NCBI GenBank assembly: GCA_014218235.1
Contig: CM024758.1
Coordinates: 103,081,698 to 103,145,697 of the forward strand
Reading direction: 5' to 3'
Source of the DNA: Colocasia esculenta
Lineage: Eukaryota > Streptophyta > Magnoliopsida > Alismatales > Araceae
DNA: 64,000 bases
In this document: positions 11,279 to 23,187 of the stretch, in pieces
Layout of the letters: every line of letters begins with the position of its first letter
How positions within the stretch are numbered: the stretch's first letter is position 1
Notes under the pieces: model-generated
The model's database searches: none
What the model saw: only the letters and a program-made list of their open reading frames with translations
What the model was told of the DNA's origin: nothing
Made by a program: the position numbers and the translations under genes

Positions 11279-11550
11279 GAAGATAGAAGCTCCAAAGAAA
11301 AATAACAAAAAAAAGACACAACGCTGTTTCTCTAGTCTTCTGAGAGTTGTGAACTGAGCCAAGCTTCATTCCATTAGACTAGCTCTTTTTGCTCTCTGCA
11401 TTGCCTGTACATCCTGAGAGAGAGCTGTTTTGGTTCTGAGAGTGAGCCTTGATTGTAGATCATCTTCTCTCAGTCCCCTGCTTCAGATCTTGCATTGTAT
11501 TAGCTTGATCTAGGGGCATCATCTTCTTGATCACATTTCTTGTGGTTGTT

Positions 11551-11736
11551 CCCTTCTGTAAGAAGGAAGACCTGGTGGGATCCAGGGTGGTTTCCCTTCG
11601 TGTTGAAGGAGGACCTGGTGTGGTATCCAGGGGTTGTAATTCCCTTCAGGTTGAAGGAAGACCAGCTGCGGCTGGGTGTAAGGGTCCATAAGGGGGACAG
11701 TACCCTTGGTAGTGAAATCCTGAGAAATTGCTCAGG
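11551..11736 (+). other. Run of short hairpins in the element A leader
   Basis: Consecutive perfect stems are CCTTC-TGTAA-GAAGG (11552), CCTGG-TGGGAT-CCAGG (11571), CCTTC-GTGTT-GAAGG (11595), CCTGG-TGTGGTAT-CCAGG (11614), CCTTC-AGGTT-GAAGG (11643), CCAGC-TGCG-GCTGG (11662), AAGGG-GGACAGTA-CCCTT (11689) and CCTGAG-AAATTG-CTCAGG (11719). They lie downstream of the TATA box and so in the transcribed leader. Folding was done by eye. Confidence 0.6.
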
Positions 11737-11953
11737 GACTGGACGTAGGACTCCTAAGGAAAGGAGGTCCGAACCAGGATAATTTCTTGTGTTGTGTGAT
11801 TGCCTATTGTGTGTCTGTTGTTTTATCCTCACTAACTCTAACGACCATCGAAGTGTGTTTGTGTGACTATTTTTGTAATCAGGTTTTCAAGTACTTAATA
11901 TTTTTTAAGTATCCCATTCACCCCCCCTCTGGGCTAGCTAGCTGGGCAACAAG

Positions 11954-11965
11954 TGGTATCAGAGC
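11954..11965 (+). other. Primer binding site of element A (initiator tRNA-Met)
   Basis: TGGTATCAGAGC lies 2 nt after the 5' LTR end. Confidence 0.95.
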
Positions 11966-12015
11966 GAGTCTCTTCGACAAAGAAGAAGATCCAACGATCT
12001 GAAGAGTAAAGATCC

Positions 12016-13718
12016 ATGGCAGCCCAAGGAAACATAGAAGGTCAGTCCGTAAACCGACCCCCTCTCTTTGACGGTGAAGATTACACATATTGGAAGACCA
12101 GGATGGAATATTTCCTGCAAGGTTTCGATTTTCAAATCTGGTTAATCGTAGAAGAAGGTGATTACGTTATCCTAAATACAAAGGATAAATGGACAGACGA
12201 CGACAAAAAGAAGATCTCTCTCAACTGTAAAGCCAAGAGCATTCTGTGTTGTGCTCTCAGTAAAAAGGAGTTCAACCGTGTATCTGCCTGCAAATCCGCA
12301 ATGGAGATGTGGGAGAAACTAAGAATCACCTATGAAGGCACGGACAAAGTTAAAGAAACCAGAATAGACATTCTGGTAACTCAATATGAGAGGTTTCAAA
12401 TGCAGCCAAGCGAATCAATAACCCAGATGTTCAGCAGATTCACAGATATAACAAATGGGTTAGCTGGTCTTGGGAAGAAGTATGAGAATGGAGACATGGT
12501 CAGGAAAATTCTCAGATCTCTTCCATCCTCCTGGACCCCTAAGGTAACAGCAATAGAGGAAGCAAATGATATGAAACTAATGTCTTTGGAAAAGCTCATT
12601 GGGTCCCTTATGGCCCATGAGATCAACATGGAAAGGTTAGGAGAGTCCTCAAGTAGAAAGAAGCACACCAACGCTCTCAAAGCAGTAGAAGGCAGCTTTG
12701 AGGAACAATCTGAAGATGAAGCCAGCGGTGAAGACAGTGAAGACGAAGAAGCTATGCTGTCTAGAAGACTTCAGAGAATTCTGGCCAAAAAGAAAAAGTT
12801 TCAGTCTGGTAGAAAATACTTCAAGAACAAGGAGCTTAAGAAGCCAGAAGGAAAAGACTTTAAGAAAGCTGAGCCCATCTGCTACGAGTGTAAGAAACCA
12901 GGACACCTCAAGGCAGAGTGTCCCAAGCTAAAGAAATCTGAGTTCAGGAAGAAGGACAGTTCAAGAAAATTCAGAAAATATAAGAAGAAAGCCATGGCAG
13001 CTGCTTGGGACAACAGCAGTGACTCAGACAGCGAGTCAAACTCAAGCAGTGAAGAAGAAGAAGCCAATCTAGCTTTCATGGCCAACATAGATGAAAAGGT
13101 AACTTCTGATTCATCCTTTGATTCATGCAATGATTCAGATTTGATAATCTAGAAGAAGCATTCAACGAACTTTATAATAAATATAAGGAAGTTTCTAAAC
13201 TACTAAAAGCTAGTAAGAAAAATGTTGCTTGCTTAGAAAATACTAACTCAGATTTAAAATCAGAAAATGAACAATTAGAGAAGCAAGTTAATGAACTTAA
13301 AAGAAGAAATGAGTTGCTGTGTGAAGATTTAAAAGGCAAGAATAAACAAATAGTTAAGCTAGAAAAACAAGAGAGTTCAGACGAACTAAAAACAGAAATT
13401 AAAAGATTAACTGAAGAAAATGAAAAACTATCCAGCACATTAGAAAAGTTTACTAATGGTAAAACAAACTTAATATTGAAAGGTGCTAGACGGTCAGGTA
13501 AAAAGAAGCATGGGTTAGGTTATACACCCCCAGATAATGAAGACACAATAGTATACCCTAAAACATATCCAACTCCAAAGTTTGTACCTGAACAAGACAC
13601 AAGGTATAAAGTAAACTTTAAATATTTTGAAAAAGTAACTAAAACTACATGCTGCAGTCACTGTAACAAACTAGGTCACAGTAAGAAAACTTGTCCAACT
13701 AGACATAAAAATGGATAA
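12016..13718 (+). pseudogene. gag: Sirevirus gag (element A), frameshifted
   Basis: Starting at ATG 12016, the first part has a DUF4219-like N-terminus (DGEDYTYWKTRMEYFL) and a UBN2-type gag domain (EMWEKLRITYEGTDKVKETR and ETRIDILVTQYERFQMQPSE). An acidic stretch and a CCHC knuckle, CYECKKPGHLKAEC, follow near residue 300. A frameshift near 13145 ends the first frame at a TAG (13150-13152). The next frame continues with a Lys/Glu-rich coiled coil (13160-13460) and a second knuckle, CSHCNKLGHSKKTC, to TAA at 13716. Two knuckles flanking a coiled coil are the Sirevirus pattern. After the stop a further scrap encodes RTWVPKA then TGA (13781), the motif that ends gag in related elements. Confidence 0.9.
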
Positions 13719-13779
13719 TAAAAGGAGAAAATATTGTTACTAACCAACCAAAACCCAAAAGAACTTGGGTACCTAAAGC

Positions 13780-16700
13780 TTGATGTTTTTATTTCAGGAG
13801 AACCTTCGAGCATCCAAATGGTATTTGGACAATGGGTGCTCAAGGCATATGTCAGGGAATAAAAAGTTGTTCTCTCACCTCAAAGCTGAAGAAGGAACAG
13901 TCACCTATGGAGACAATGGAAAAGGGACTGTCATTGGTAGTGGTTCAGTAAACAGCAAAGGAAAAACAGTAATTGATGATGTGCTATGCGTTAAAGGATT
14001 AAAGCACAACCTTATCAGTATCAGCCAGTTGTGTGACAAAGGACATCAAATCAGATTCCAAGAATCCAAGTGCAGTATCATGAAGGATGGAGCAGTCATC
14101 TTTGAAGCAAACAGAGAAAAGAACTTGTACGTGCTATATCTTGAAGAACTAAAGGAGCAAGATATCTGTTTAACTGCTAGCAAAGAACAGTCTACTGAGC
14201 TGTGGCACAGAAGATTGGGCCACTGCAGTTTGGATGGCATAAGGAAGCTATTCAAGAAAGGCCTGGTGGAAGGTCTGCCAAAAGTCAGCACCAGAATGGA
14301 TGGAGTTTGCAGACCATGTGCTAAAGGAAAACATGCTAAAAGCTCCTTCAAGTCAAAGACTGTGGTAACTACCTCTAAACCCTTAGAGCTCCTTCATATG
14401 GACCTATTTGGGCCAATGAGGACCACAAGTCTTGGAGGAAAGAATTTTGGATTTGTCATAGTAGATGATTATTCCAGATACACATGGGTCTCATTCTTGG
14501 AGCATAAAGATGATAGCTTTGTGAGCTTCAGCAGAAAGGTACAGAAAGATAAGAGATATTGCATTGTTGGAATTCGATCAGATCATGGAGGAGAGTTCCA
14601 GAATGAGAAGTTTGCAAGATTCTGTGATGATCAAGGGATAGAGCACAACTTCTCAGCACCAAGGACACCTCAACAAAATGGAGTTGCTGAGAGAAAGAAT
14701 AGAACTCTTTTGGACATGGCAAGAACCATGCTGTCAGAATATGATTTACCAAGGTATTTCTGGGCTGAAGCAGTGAACACAGCAAGCTACATCATAAATA
14801 GAGTAATGATCAGGCCCATACTGAAGAAAACAGCATATGAGTTATATAAAGGGAAAAAGCCGAAGATCAGTCACTTCAGAACTTTTGGATGTCCATGCTT
14901 TATTCACAACAACGGCAAAAGAGACATTGGTAAGTTAGATGCCAAGTCAGATGAAGGCATCTTCATGGGGTATGCTTCTAAACCTAAAGGCTATAGAGCA
15001 TTTAATAAACGTACACTATTGATTGAACAAACTGTGCACATTATCTTTGATGAGACTAACCCCTCCTTGAAAAAGGAAGAAAATAATGATAATGATGCAG
15101 ATGAACTGTCCGAAAAGTTAAAGAATACATCATTTGAGGACAAGAAAGATCCACCTCTGGAAGACATGCAAGAAAAGGATATCGAACATGAAAATCTTCC
15201 AAAGGAGTGGAGACACAAGAAAGATCACCCACCTGAGAACATCATTGGTGATCCATCTGTAGGGGTAAGAACAAGAGGTAATGTAATCCCTTGTGATTAT
15301 CTAGCATTTGTTTCTCAAATAGAGCCTAGGACAGTCAATGAAGCTCTTACTGATGAATCTTGGATTATAGCCATGCAAGATGAACTTAATCAGTTCAAGA
15401 GAAACCAAGTATGGTCACTTGTTCCTAGACCATCAGATCATCCAGTGATTGGCACCAAATGGGTGTTCAGAAACAAACTAGATGAAACTGGTGTGATCCT
15501 AAGAAACAAGGCCAGATTGGTAGCTCAAGGCTATTCACAAGAGGAAGGCATAGATTTCGATGAAACCTATGCACCTGTAGCTAGACTTGAGGCTATTAGA
15601 ATTCTGCTTGCATATGCATCCGCATTAGATTTGAAATTATTTCAAATGGATGTTAAGTCTGCATTTTTGAATGGTTTTATTAAGGAGGAAGTTATGTAGA
15701 ACAACCTCCAGGTTTTGATGATACTGATTTTCCGGATCACGTTTTCAAATTACACAAAGCATTATATGGTTTAAAACAAGCACCTAGAGCCTGGTATGAA
15801 AGGCTTAGCTCTTTTCTGTTAAACCATGGTTTCATTAGAGGTCAAGTAGATAGTACACTATTTATCAAGTCCAAGGTCAAACATATACTACTTGTGCAAA
15901 TTTATGTAGATGACATAATTTTTGGGTCTACTGATGAATCTCTTTGCAAGTACTTTGAAAAGCTTATGCAGGGAGAATTCGAGATGAGCATGATGGGAGA
16001 GCTAAACTACTTCCTTGGATTGCAAATCAAGCAAGGAAAGGATGGCACCCACATCTGTCAAGCCAAATACATCAAGGAGCTTTTAAAGAAATTTGGATTT
16101 GAAGGTGCAAAGCCACTGTCAACACCGATGAGTACATCTACAAGAATGGACAGTGATCAAGATGGTAAGAAATAGATCAAAAGATCTACAGAGGTATGAT
16201 AGGCTCATTGCTTTATCTAACAGCAAGTAGACCTGATATTATGTTTAGTGTATGCATGTGCGCTAGATATCAAGCAGACCCTAGAGAGTCTCATTTAATT
16301 TTTGTCAAAAGAATATTTAGATATTTAGCTAGAACTCATGACTTAGGTTTGTGGTATCCAAAATCATGTGAAATCAATCTAGTAGGATACTCTGATGCTG
16401 ACTACGCTGGATGCAAGATAGATAGAAAAAGCACCAGTGGTTGTTGTCAATTCCTTGCAGGATGTCTGATCTCATGGTCCTCAAAGAAACAAAATTCAGT
16501 AGCACTGTCTACAGCTGAAGCTGAGTACGTAGCTGCTGGAAGTTGCTGCACACAACTCTTATGGATTAAGCAACAAATTGAGGATTATGGACTCAAGATC
16601 AAGACCATTCCCTTGCTGTGAGACAACACCAGTGCCATTAATTTAACCAAGAATCCAGTACAGCATTCAAGGATAAAACACATTGAGGTTAGATATTAAT

Positions 16701-16901
16701 TTAACCAAGAATCCAGTACAGCATTCAAGGATAAAACACATTGAGGTTAGATACCATTTTATTCGTGATCATGTAGCTAATGGCAATATAGAAATTTCAT
16801 TTATTGATACAAATAATCAGTTAGCAGATATCTTCACAAAGGCCTTACCCGAAGAGAGATTTACCTCTCTTAGAAGGGAATTAGGCATGTGTAAATTGTG
16901 A
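13780..16901 (+). pseudogene. pol: Sirevirus pol (element A): protease, integrase, reverse transcriptase, RNase H; broken
   Basis: The domains come in copia order. The protease has WYLDNGCSRHMSG at 13816-13854, with D-N-G instead of the usual D-S-G. GAG-pre-integrase (LWHRRLGHCSLDGIRKL) and the integrase core (HMDLFGPM, SDHGGEF, QQNGVAERKNR) follow. Then come reverse transcriptase (WVFRNKLDETGVILRNKARL, with YVDD at 15903-15914) and RNase H (YSDADYAGCKIDRKSTSG, ALSTAEAEYVAAGS), ending GMCKL at TGA 16899-16901. Breaks are a frameshift to TAG at 15699, a stop and frame change at 16173, a TGA at 16619 replacing the Cys of CDNTSAI, and a 58-bp tandem duplication at 16637-16752. It cannot make a full polyprotein. 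Confidence 0.93.
16637..16752 (+). repeat. 58-bp exact tandem duplication in RNase H (element A)
   Basis: The 58 bases at 16637-16694 are repeated without change at 16695-16752, shifting the reading frame (58 is not a multiple of 3). A two-copy perfect repeat suggests a recent replication-slippage or repair event after insertion. Confidence 0.95.
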
Positions 16902-17322
16902 AAGAATTATCTGTTTAAGACTGAAATATTAAATTTCAGAGTTCAAATCATTTATCCCTCTTGAATTAAGCAAAAGATTTCAATCGTCTCCTTTGTGTAA
17001 ATATCCTTGACGGTTCGCTATTTTTAAAAGGTTTTTACTGTCGTCGAACCTATTGTTTTGTCGTTTTCTGCCATTATGACACCTCTGATTTCCTAAAAGC
17101 CACTTTTCTTTATTATGTATATCCCGAAATCTGTGTGAGAACGATTCATCTCCCACCTTTTATCTCTCTCTCTCATTCACTTGCCTGAGCCGATACCCTA
17201 ACGACTCCGGCATCAGCTCTTTGAATCATTCTAGCTTCAAACCTCTTCCCGCTAGAAATTTCTTGAGGGCTTTCACATTCCTCTTCATCTCAATCCGTCA
17301 GAAACTCTTCCCATCCAAAACC
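16902..17322 (+). other. Post-pol spacer of element A
   Basis: Noncoding. It is pyrimidine-rich toward the env-like gene (TTTTATCTCTCTCTCTC near 17160). I do not find here the structured motif seen after pol in B and H. Confidence 0.6.
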
Positions 17323-20300
17323 ATGGCCTCTTCTGGTGCATCCAGCAGTGTTGGGGGCTACAGGGCTGAGTTTCTCTCCGCAGAGCAACAGGCAAGGTTC
17401 ACAACCGTGAAGACGAAGCTGTGTGGTCACAAGGCAGTGGATGTGGCCGACCTGAGGAAGAACGGCATGAGCAGTTTTGTAGAAGCTCTGGACAGATTGA
17501 AGTGGACAACGATCGCTACCATCTCTGAAGTAAGTTTTCCGGACCTGGTAAAAGCTTTTTATGTGTGTCTGAAGTCAGAGGCAGACGGGACCTTGACCTC
17601 CATGGTTAAGGGAACCCAGGTTAGGGTCTCACATGATCTATTGAAGACTTTGTTTGATGTGACGACCTCCGGACACAGTGGAATCCATACTGTGGACATT
17701 CAGGCGAAAGGACTAGGGATAGTTGGTCCTGAGTTCAGACTGAAGGATGATAAGCTAGATATAAATCAGATGAATGCGTTCAACCGCCTCCTGCACTTCG
17801 TAGTTTGTCAGATTGTGACTCCGAGGAGTGCTACGTTTTCAACCTGCACTAGGGCAGACTCGGATTTGATGTTTGGGCCATCCAGAATCAAGAAATCAAC
17901 ACAGCAGAGATTATGATTGAAAGGATGAAATTTGCCAGTGCCCAGGTATGGGACACCAAGAGTAAATTGAATGTATCCCTACCGTATGCTCATCTTCTGA
18001 CCAAGATTTTCAAGCACTTTGGCATAAGTACAGTGGGTGATGTATCTGAGAAAATGGGCCAAGCAATCCGGTCCAGAAATTTGAGAAAAAGTGGTTTCTC
18101 CGTGGTCAATGGAGTATGGTCAAAGACCTCAGTGGCTGAGGGTGAAGCCATTATTGGCGAAGCCCAAGAAGCCCAGGAAGCAGTAGCAGAAGCGGAACAA
18201 GAGCCAGCAGAGTCAGCAGCAATGGAAGTTCCAGTGGCACAAGAAGAATCTGTTCAGACAGAAGCACCGGCAGAAGCAGCAGTAGAAGTGCCATCCGAAG
18301 AAGCAGCAGCAGCAGGATCCAGCAGAATAGAGGACATTCCTCCAGAGAATATTGAGCCAGTTGGGCACAATGTTGAGGAAGTTGCTCCATCTTCCCGAGT
18401 TGCCCCAATTCTCCGGAATGTACTGGTATTCCTTCAGAGTTCTTCAAGGGATCCAGTAGTCAATGTGATTCCAGAAGCAGAAGCTGTGGCATCAGGCCAC
18501 ACTGAAGAAATTGTTTTGGAGGATGCTCTGTTCAGGGGGAGCAATCAGTGGAAGCTGAGGCAGCACAGACTCAGGGGGAGCAAGGAGATGCTCCTGCAGT
18601 ACCTCAGGGGGAGTATTCTGAAGATGTCCCCATGCAGGAAGGTGTAAACAGTGAAAATGTTGAAACTGGTGAGCCCACTAAAGGGCCAGGGCGAAAGATG
18701 AAAAGAATTGCCCGTAGAAGACCGAAGAAGCAGCTAAGGGAGAACCTGAAGCCCTTGCTTAAACGGCTAGATGATCAAGCTAAGGTTCTGAGCTCAGTAC
18801 AATCAGAGGTCAACACAATTTCCATTAATCAGACCTCAGCCTCAAAGGAGATGTCTCAAGTAAAAAATGCAGTAAGGTGGTTCAATAAGGAGATGGGAAG
18901 CATGAAGTCCATGCTTTCTGAGATTTTGAAGGCAGTTGGAGCCCAAGCTCCTCTTCCTCCAACTCCTACTGCTCAGAGAAGTGAAGCAGGTGTTTCTAGG
19001 CCATCAGGGCCTGCTGAGCAAATGGCAGGGCCATCAGGGCCATCAGTAGTGGTACAAGAAGCAGCTGTGGAGTCTGGGCCATCAGGGCCAGCAGAACAGG
19101 TGTCTGGGCCATCAGGGCCACCTGAAGAAGGGTCTGGGCCAGCAGGGCCAGTGAGGTTTGAGCAGTATCCTGCAGTGGAAGCGGATGTTGCACCTGAGCC
19201 CCCTGTTCCTTCACCCATCCTAACTCCAGCCCCTCTTTCTCCACCTTCATCTTCAACTGCTCCACCAGCTCCTCAACCCTTCAAACAACCACAACCTAGA
19301 ACCATTTCCTCACCTACTCCCTTTCCTTCCCAATCTTCGTCACCTTCTGTTTCTCTTACTCACATTCCTCCCCCTCCTCCTCTACCTGAGGTTCCTCCAG
19401 CATCATCATCTGGAGCCTCTTCCTCCTCTGGTCCATCCTCTTCTGGACCATCTGACATTCCTTCTATCTCTCCTCCATCCATCTTTCATCCACCTACACC
19501 CCCTTCCTTCATCACCATCATTCCTGAGGGTGCCCAATTACTCTCCACAGAAGTCCAGGACATCAAAGATGAATTTGAAGTAGCAATACTTCAGTCAGTT
19601 TTGGCTGTTGGAATCCACACTCACAGGACAGGCTCTTCTAGCCCTGTCTCTAAAAAGAGGAGACTTACTTCTACACATCATGTCTCTTCTGAACCTTGCT
19701 ATCCTCCACTATGGTTCTCTCTTTCCCTCATCAATAAGCAAAAACCTATCTATCAAGAATATCTTCACAAGGTAGTTTTTGCACACATTTTTGGCCTCCC
19801 TTTCAAAATCTTTCAGACTATCTTAACACCATCTTTCCTTACACTCCACTTTCTAAGGCTCAACAGTCAAAAATTTTCTCCTTGACTGAAGCCAAAACTG
19901 AGGATCAATGGGCTCAAAGCAACAAAGATCTATACAGCCAGTTCAGGCGTGTCCAAGCAGCCCGCTATCCACCTAGGGAAGCTCCTCTTCCTCTCAGAGA
20001 ATGGTTCCAAATTCATCATAAGAACACTTTTGGGCCGTTTGTTCAGAGGGAAATCAAATTCATCCGGCAGTACAAAATGTACAGTGATTACTGCTATCTC
20101 AACCGCCTTCCAGAAGTTCAGCTAGGCCAGTTCAGGGCAGCCATTGATGCTCTTTGCCCCAGGGGTGCTCGCACAGAACCTCTTCAGGTTGACTTTGCTT
20201 CCTTAGTTATTCCTGATACAGTGTTCCTTCCACCTCTTCATTCCTTAATCATGGAATCCTCTGTGGGAACACTTATCTTTGAGCGAGCTGCTAGGGTTAT

Positions 20301-20925
20301 GGCCCGGCTCTCAGTCCTAGAAGGTCGTAACCTTTCCTTTCATAGATTTGTCTTCAAGCAGTATCTTCAGGGGTATATCAAGGCTGATATCCTTGCCCCT
20401 CTTCTATCTGAATGTGAGAGGTTGTCGTCTAGTGATTGGGAGAAGCTCTACCCTCTGTCAGCTCAACAGCTTCGAGATCTGAATGCCTCTTAGGCCAGTT
20501 CAAATCAACCCCTTCTGACTCCTGGTGAATTTTTGGATGCCAACTCTATTCACCTTATCTCCAACTCTTTTCTGCAATGGGAAGGACGGTACAGACTTTT
20601 TCTAGATTTGAAGAAGGAACTTCGGCAGCATCAGATCTTGTATCCGTTCAAAATTGATCAGTTTCTTCATTTTGCCAGTTTCGGCTGCTTTACTTCGTAC
20701 AAGTTTTCTCTTGGCACTGATGAGTATGGGGATTTCCTCTCGACTCAGAGGCAGCTTCACATCAAGAGGATGGCTCCCACCATGGGACCCTCTTATCGTA
20801 TTGAGTCTGGAGCATTTCAAGCCTACTTTGAAGAGCAGGAACGCCAGGCGCTCCCTGTTATTCGTCGCTTTGCATCTCTTTTGTCCCCTGCCCTCTATCT
20901 CATTGAAAACCCCAATATTCAATAG
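17323..20925 (+). pseudogene. Env-like / putative plant transposon protein gene (element A), broken
   Basis: ATG 17323 (MASSGASSSVGG) opens a third gene of about 3.6 kb. The N-terminal 240 residues resemble the domain known as putative plant transposon protein (PF20167), found in third genes of Sirevirus and Athila elements. Shared landmarks with element B include FPDLVKAFYVCLKSE, VKGTQVRVSHDLLKTLF and YAHLLTKIFKHFGIS. An Ala/Glu/Val-rich segment, a short coiled coil (18720-18930), repeated GPSGP motifs (about 18995-19160) and a Pro/Ser-rich region follow. Beyond this is a C-terminal domain (19860-20925) that B lacks and that I do not recognise. Breaks are frame changes near 17868, 18540 and 19860 and a TAG at 20491. 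No clear membrane segment is visible, so 'env-like' is a positional name; the function is unknown. Confidence 0.75.
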
Positions 20926-20991
20926 ACTCCTTTTTGGATCTCCTTTATCGTCTCTCTCTTCTTTGTCTCAGTGTATCTTTTTGCTTAATGA

Positions 20992-21137
20992 CAAAAAGGG
21001 GGAGAATTATTTTAGCATTTCTGAAATACATTCAAAGGTTAATTACATTCAAGGTTTATTTCTGAAAATATGCTTAGAATAATTTCAGATCATTCATGCA
21101 TCTTGTTAAGTTTTGTCATCACCAAAAAGGGGGAGAT
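20992..21137 (+). other. Two polypurine tracts of element A
   Basis: AAAAAGGGGGAGAA at about 20993-21005 and AAAAAGGGGGAGAT at 21124-21137, the latter touching the 3' LTR. Multiple tracts before the 3' LTR are a known Sirevirus trait. Confidence 0.85.
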
Positions 21138-23187
21138 TGATGATCAGTCTGCTCCCATGTAAATTAATTACATATTTATTTTGGTGATTAACAAAACAAT
21201 TACAAAGTCTACTAACATATTTTTCATGAGAATTAAGCACAGGAACAAGAACAAAGAAAAACAAGACAAACGGGTAAGTATTTCTTATACTACAGCAAAG
21301 TAAGTTCATAGCATAACGATTTCTGTGTAACTATAACGATTTCCTTACATTCATAAAGATTCGCTAAGTGTCTATGAATTCAAAGAAATCGATACCATAA
21401 CGATTTGATAAGTGATCGCATAACAATTTCTTTAAAGCTCGTAACGACTTGCCTGTCGCAACGATTTCTTAAGTAATCATAACGATTTCTTTAGAACTCG
21501 CAAACGACTTGCTCGCCGTAACGATTTCTTAAGTAATCATAACGATTTCTTTAGAACTCGCAACGACTTGCTCGCCGTAACGATTTCTTAAGTAATCATA
21601 ACGATTTCTTTAGAACTCGCAACGACTTGCTCGCCGCAACGATTCTATAAGTAATTATAACGATTTGCACATCGATTTCTTTACAGAATCATAACGAGTT
21701 GTACATCGTTTCCTTCATAGAAATACAACGATTTGCACATCGATTTCTTTAATGAATCATAACGATTTGCGCATCGATTCATAACGATTTGCACATCGAT
21801 TTCTTTACAGAATCATAACGAGTTGTACATCGTTTCCTTCATAGAAATACAACGATTTGCACATCGATTTCTTTAATGAATCATAACGATTTACGCATCG
21901 ATTCATAACAATTTGCACATCGATTTCTTTACAGAATCATAACGATTTGTACATCGTTTACTTTATAGAAACACAACGGTTTGTGCATCGATTTCTTCAT
22001 AACTTCACAACGTCTTGTACAACGATTTCATAAGTCATGCAAATAACGATTTCACAGAAAAAAACGACTTGTTTTCCAATTACGTTAAAAGTCAAATATC
22101 TTCCTGAATATCCTTTTTGACTGCTGTGCATTTATGAAGACTGAACGTATCTGCATGCATGCAGACAATATTTTCCACTTTCGTATTACTCTGGTAATAT
22201 CTTTTGTAACTGCAAAATGGCTTTACTATTTTGATGAATGTTTGCTCTAACGTTGACTGACAACCAGAGACAGCTTAGCTGTCTACTATTTAAGCTCATA
22301 AATGTGTGCAGGTCACTGACAACATATCGTCATACAACGTTGGACCATGTTGAAGCCAAAGGACATCTGAGGAGATCTTATCTCTTTGCGTGCACAAATG
22401 GATAACGGACTGTTGACTGGAAGCTTCCAAGTGTCAAGCAGTCTAACGTAAACAAATGCTTAGAGACAACAAACTTCTCAACGTTCGAATTTGAAATGAA
22501 CGTATATATAGAAGATAGAAGCTCCAGAAGAAAAATAACAAAAAAAAAGGACACAACGCTGTTTCTCTAGTCTTCTGAGAGTTGTGAACTGAGCCAAGCT
22601 TCATTCCATTAGACTAGATCTTTTTGCTCTCTGCATTGCCTGTACATCCTGAGAGAGAGCTGTTTTGGTTCTGAGAGTGAGCCTTGATTGTAGATCATAT
22701 TCTCTCAGTCCCCTGCTTCAGATCTTGCATTGTATTAGCTTGATCTAGGGGCATCATCTTCTTGATCACATTTCTTGTGGTTGTTCCCTACTGTAAGAAG
22801 GAAGACCTGGTGGGATCCAGGGTGTGTTTCCCTTCGTGTTGAAGGAGGACCTGGTGTGGTATCCAGGGGTTGTAATTCCCTTCAGGTTGAAGGAAGACCA
22901 GTTGCGGCTGGGTGTAAGGGCCCATAAGGGGGACAGTACCCTTGGTAGTGAAATCCTGAGAAATTGCTCAGGGACTGGACGTAGGACTCCTACGGAAAGG
23001 AGGTCCGAACCAGGATAATTTCTTGTGTTGTGTGATTGCCTATTGTGTGTCTGTTGTTTTATCCTCACTAACTCTAACGACCATCGAAGTGTGTTTGTGT
23101 GACTGTTTTTGTAATCAGGTTTTCAAGTACTTAATATTTTTTAAGTATCCCATTCACCCCCCCTCTGGGCTAGCTAGCTGGGCAACA
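21138..23187 (+). repeat. Element A, 3' LTR (2050 bp)
   Basis: Near-identical to 9931-11951, with scattered substitutions and an extra ATCGATTCATAACGATTTG-type unit that adds most of the 29-bp length difference. The TATA-like box is at 22503. The close match indicates a fairly recent insertion relative to C; no divergence was computed. Confidence 0.93.

Larger units (their letters stand above)
9931..11951 (+). repeat. Element A, 5' LTR (2021 bp)
   Basis: It runs TGATGATCAG...GGGCAACA and pairs with 21138-23187. U3 holds the AACGATTT array (10100-10860). A TATA-like box is at 11271. A hairpin-rich leader segment lies at 11551-11775. The C-rich tract before the end (ACCCCCCCTCTGG) resembles the conserved tract at the ends of the B and H LTRs. 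Confidence 0.93.
9931..23187 (+). mobile_element. Element A: complete but mutated Sirevirus (Ty1-copia), 13.3 kb
   Basis: Its order is LTR, tRNA-Met primer site, gag, pol (protease, integrase, reverse transcriptase, RNase H), a long env-like gene, two polypurine tracts and LTR. The integrase-before-reverse-transcriptase order makes it Ty1-copia. The double zinc knuckle gag, env-like gene and AAAAAGGGGGAGA tracts make it a Sirevirus. The flanks CTTTG (9926-9930) and CTTTA (23188-23192) fit a 5-bp target duplication with one change. All three genes are broken. Confidence 0.93.

Noticed and set aside
18151..18447. Leucine-rich minus-strand frame resembling membrane segments
   Set aside because: Shadow of the GCA/GAA-rich coding strand of the env-like gene.
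17323..20925. A true viral envelope protein in A (and in B at 46086-48034)
   Set aside because: No signal peptide or membrane anchor seen; domain resembles the putative plant transposon family instead.
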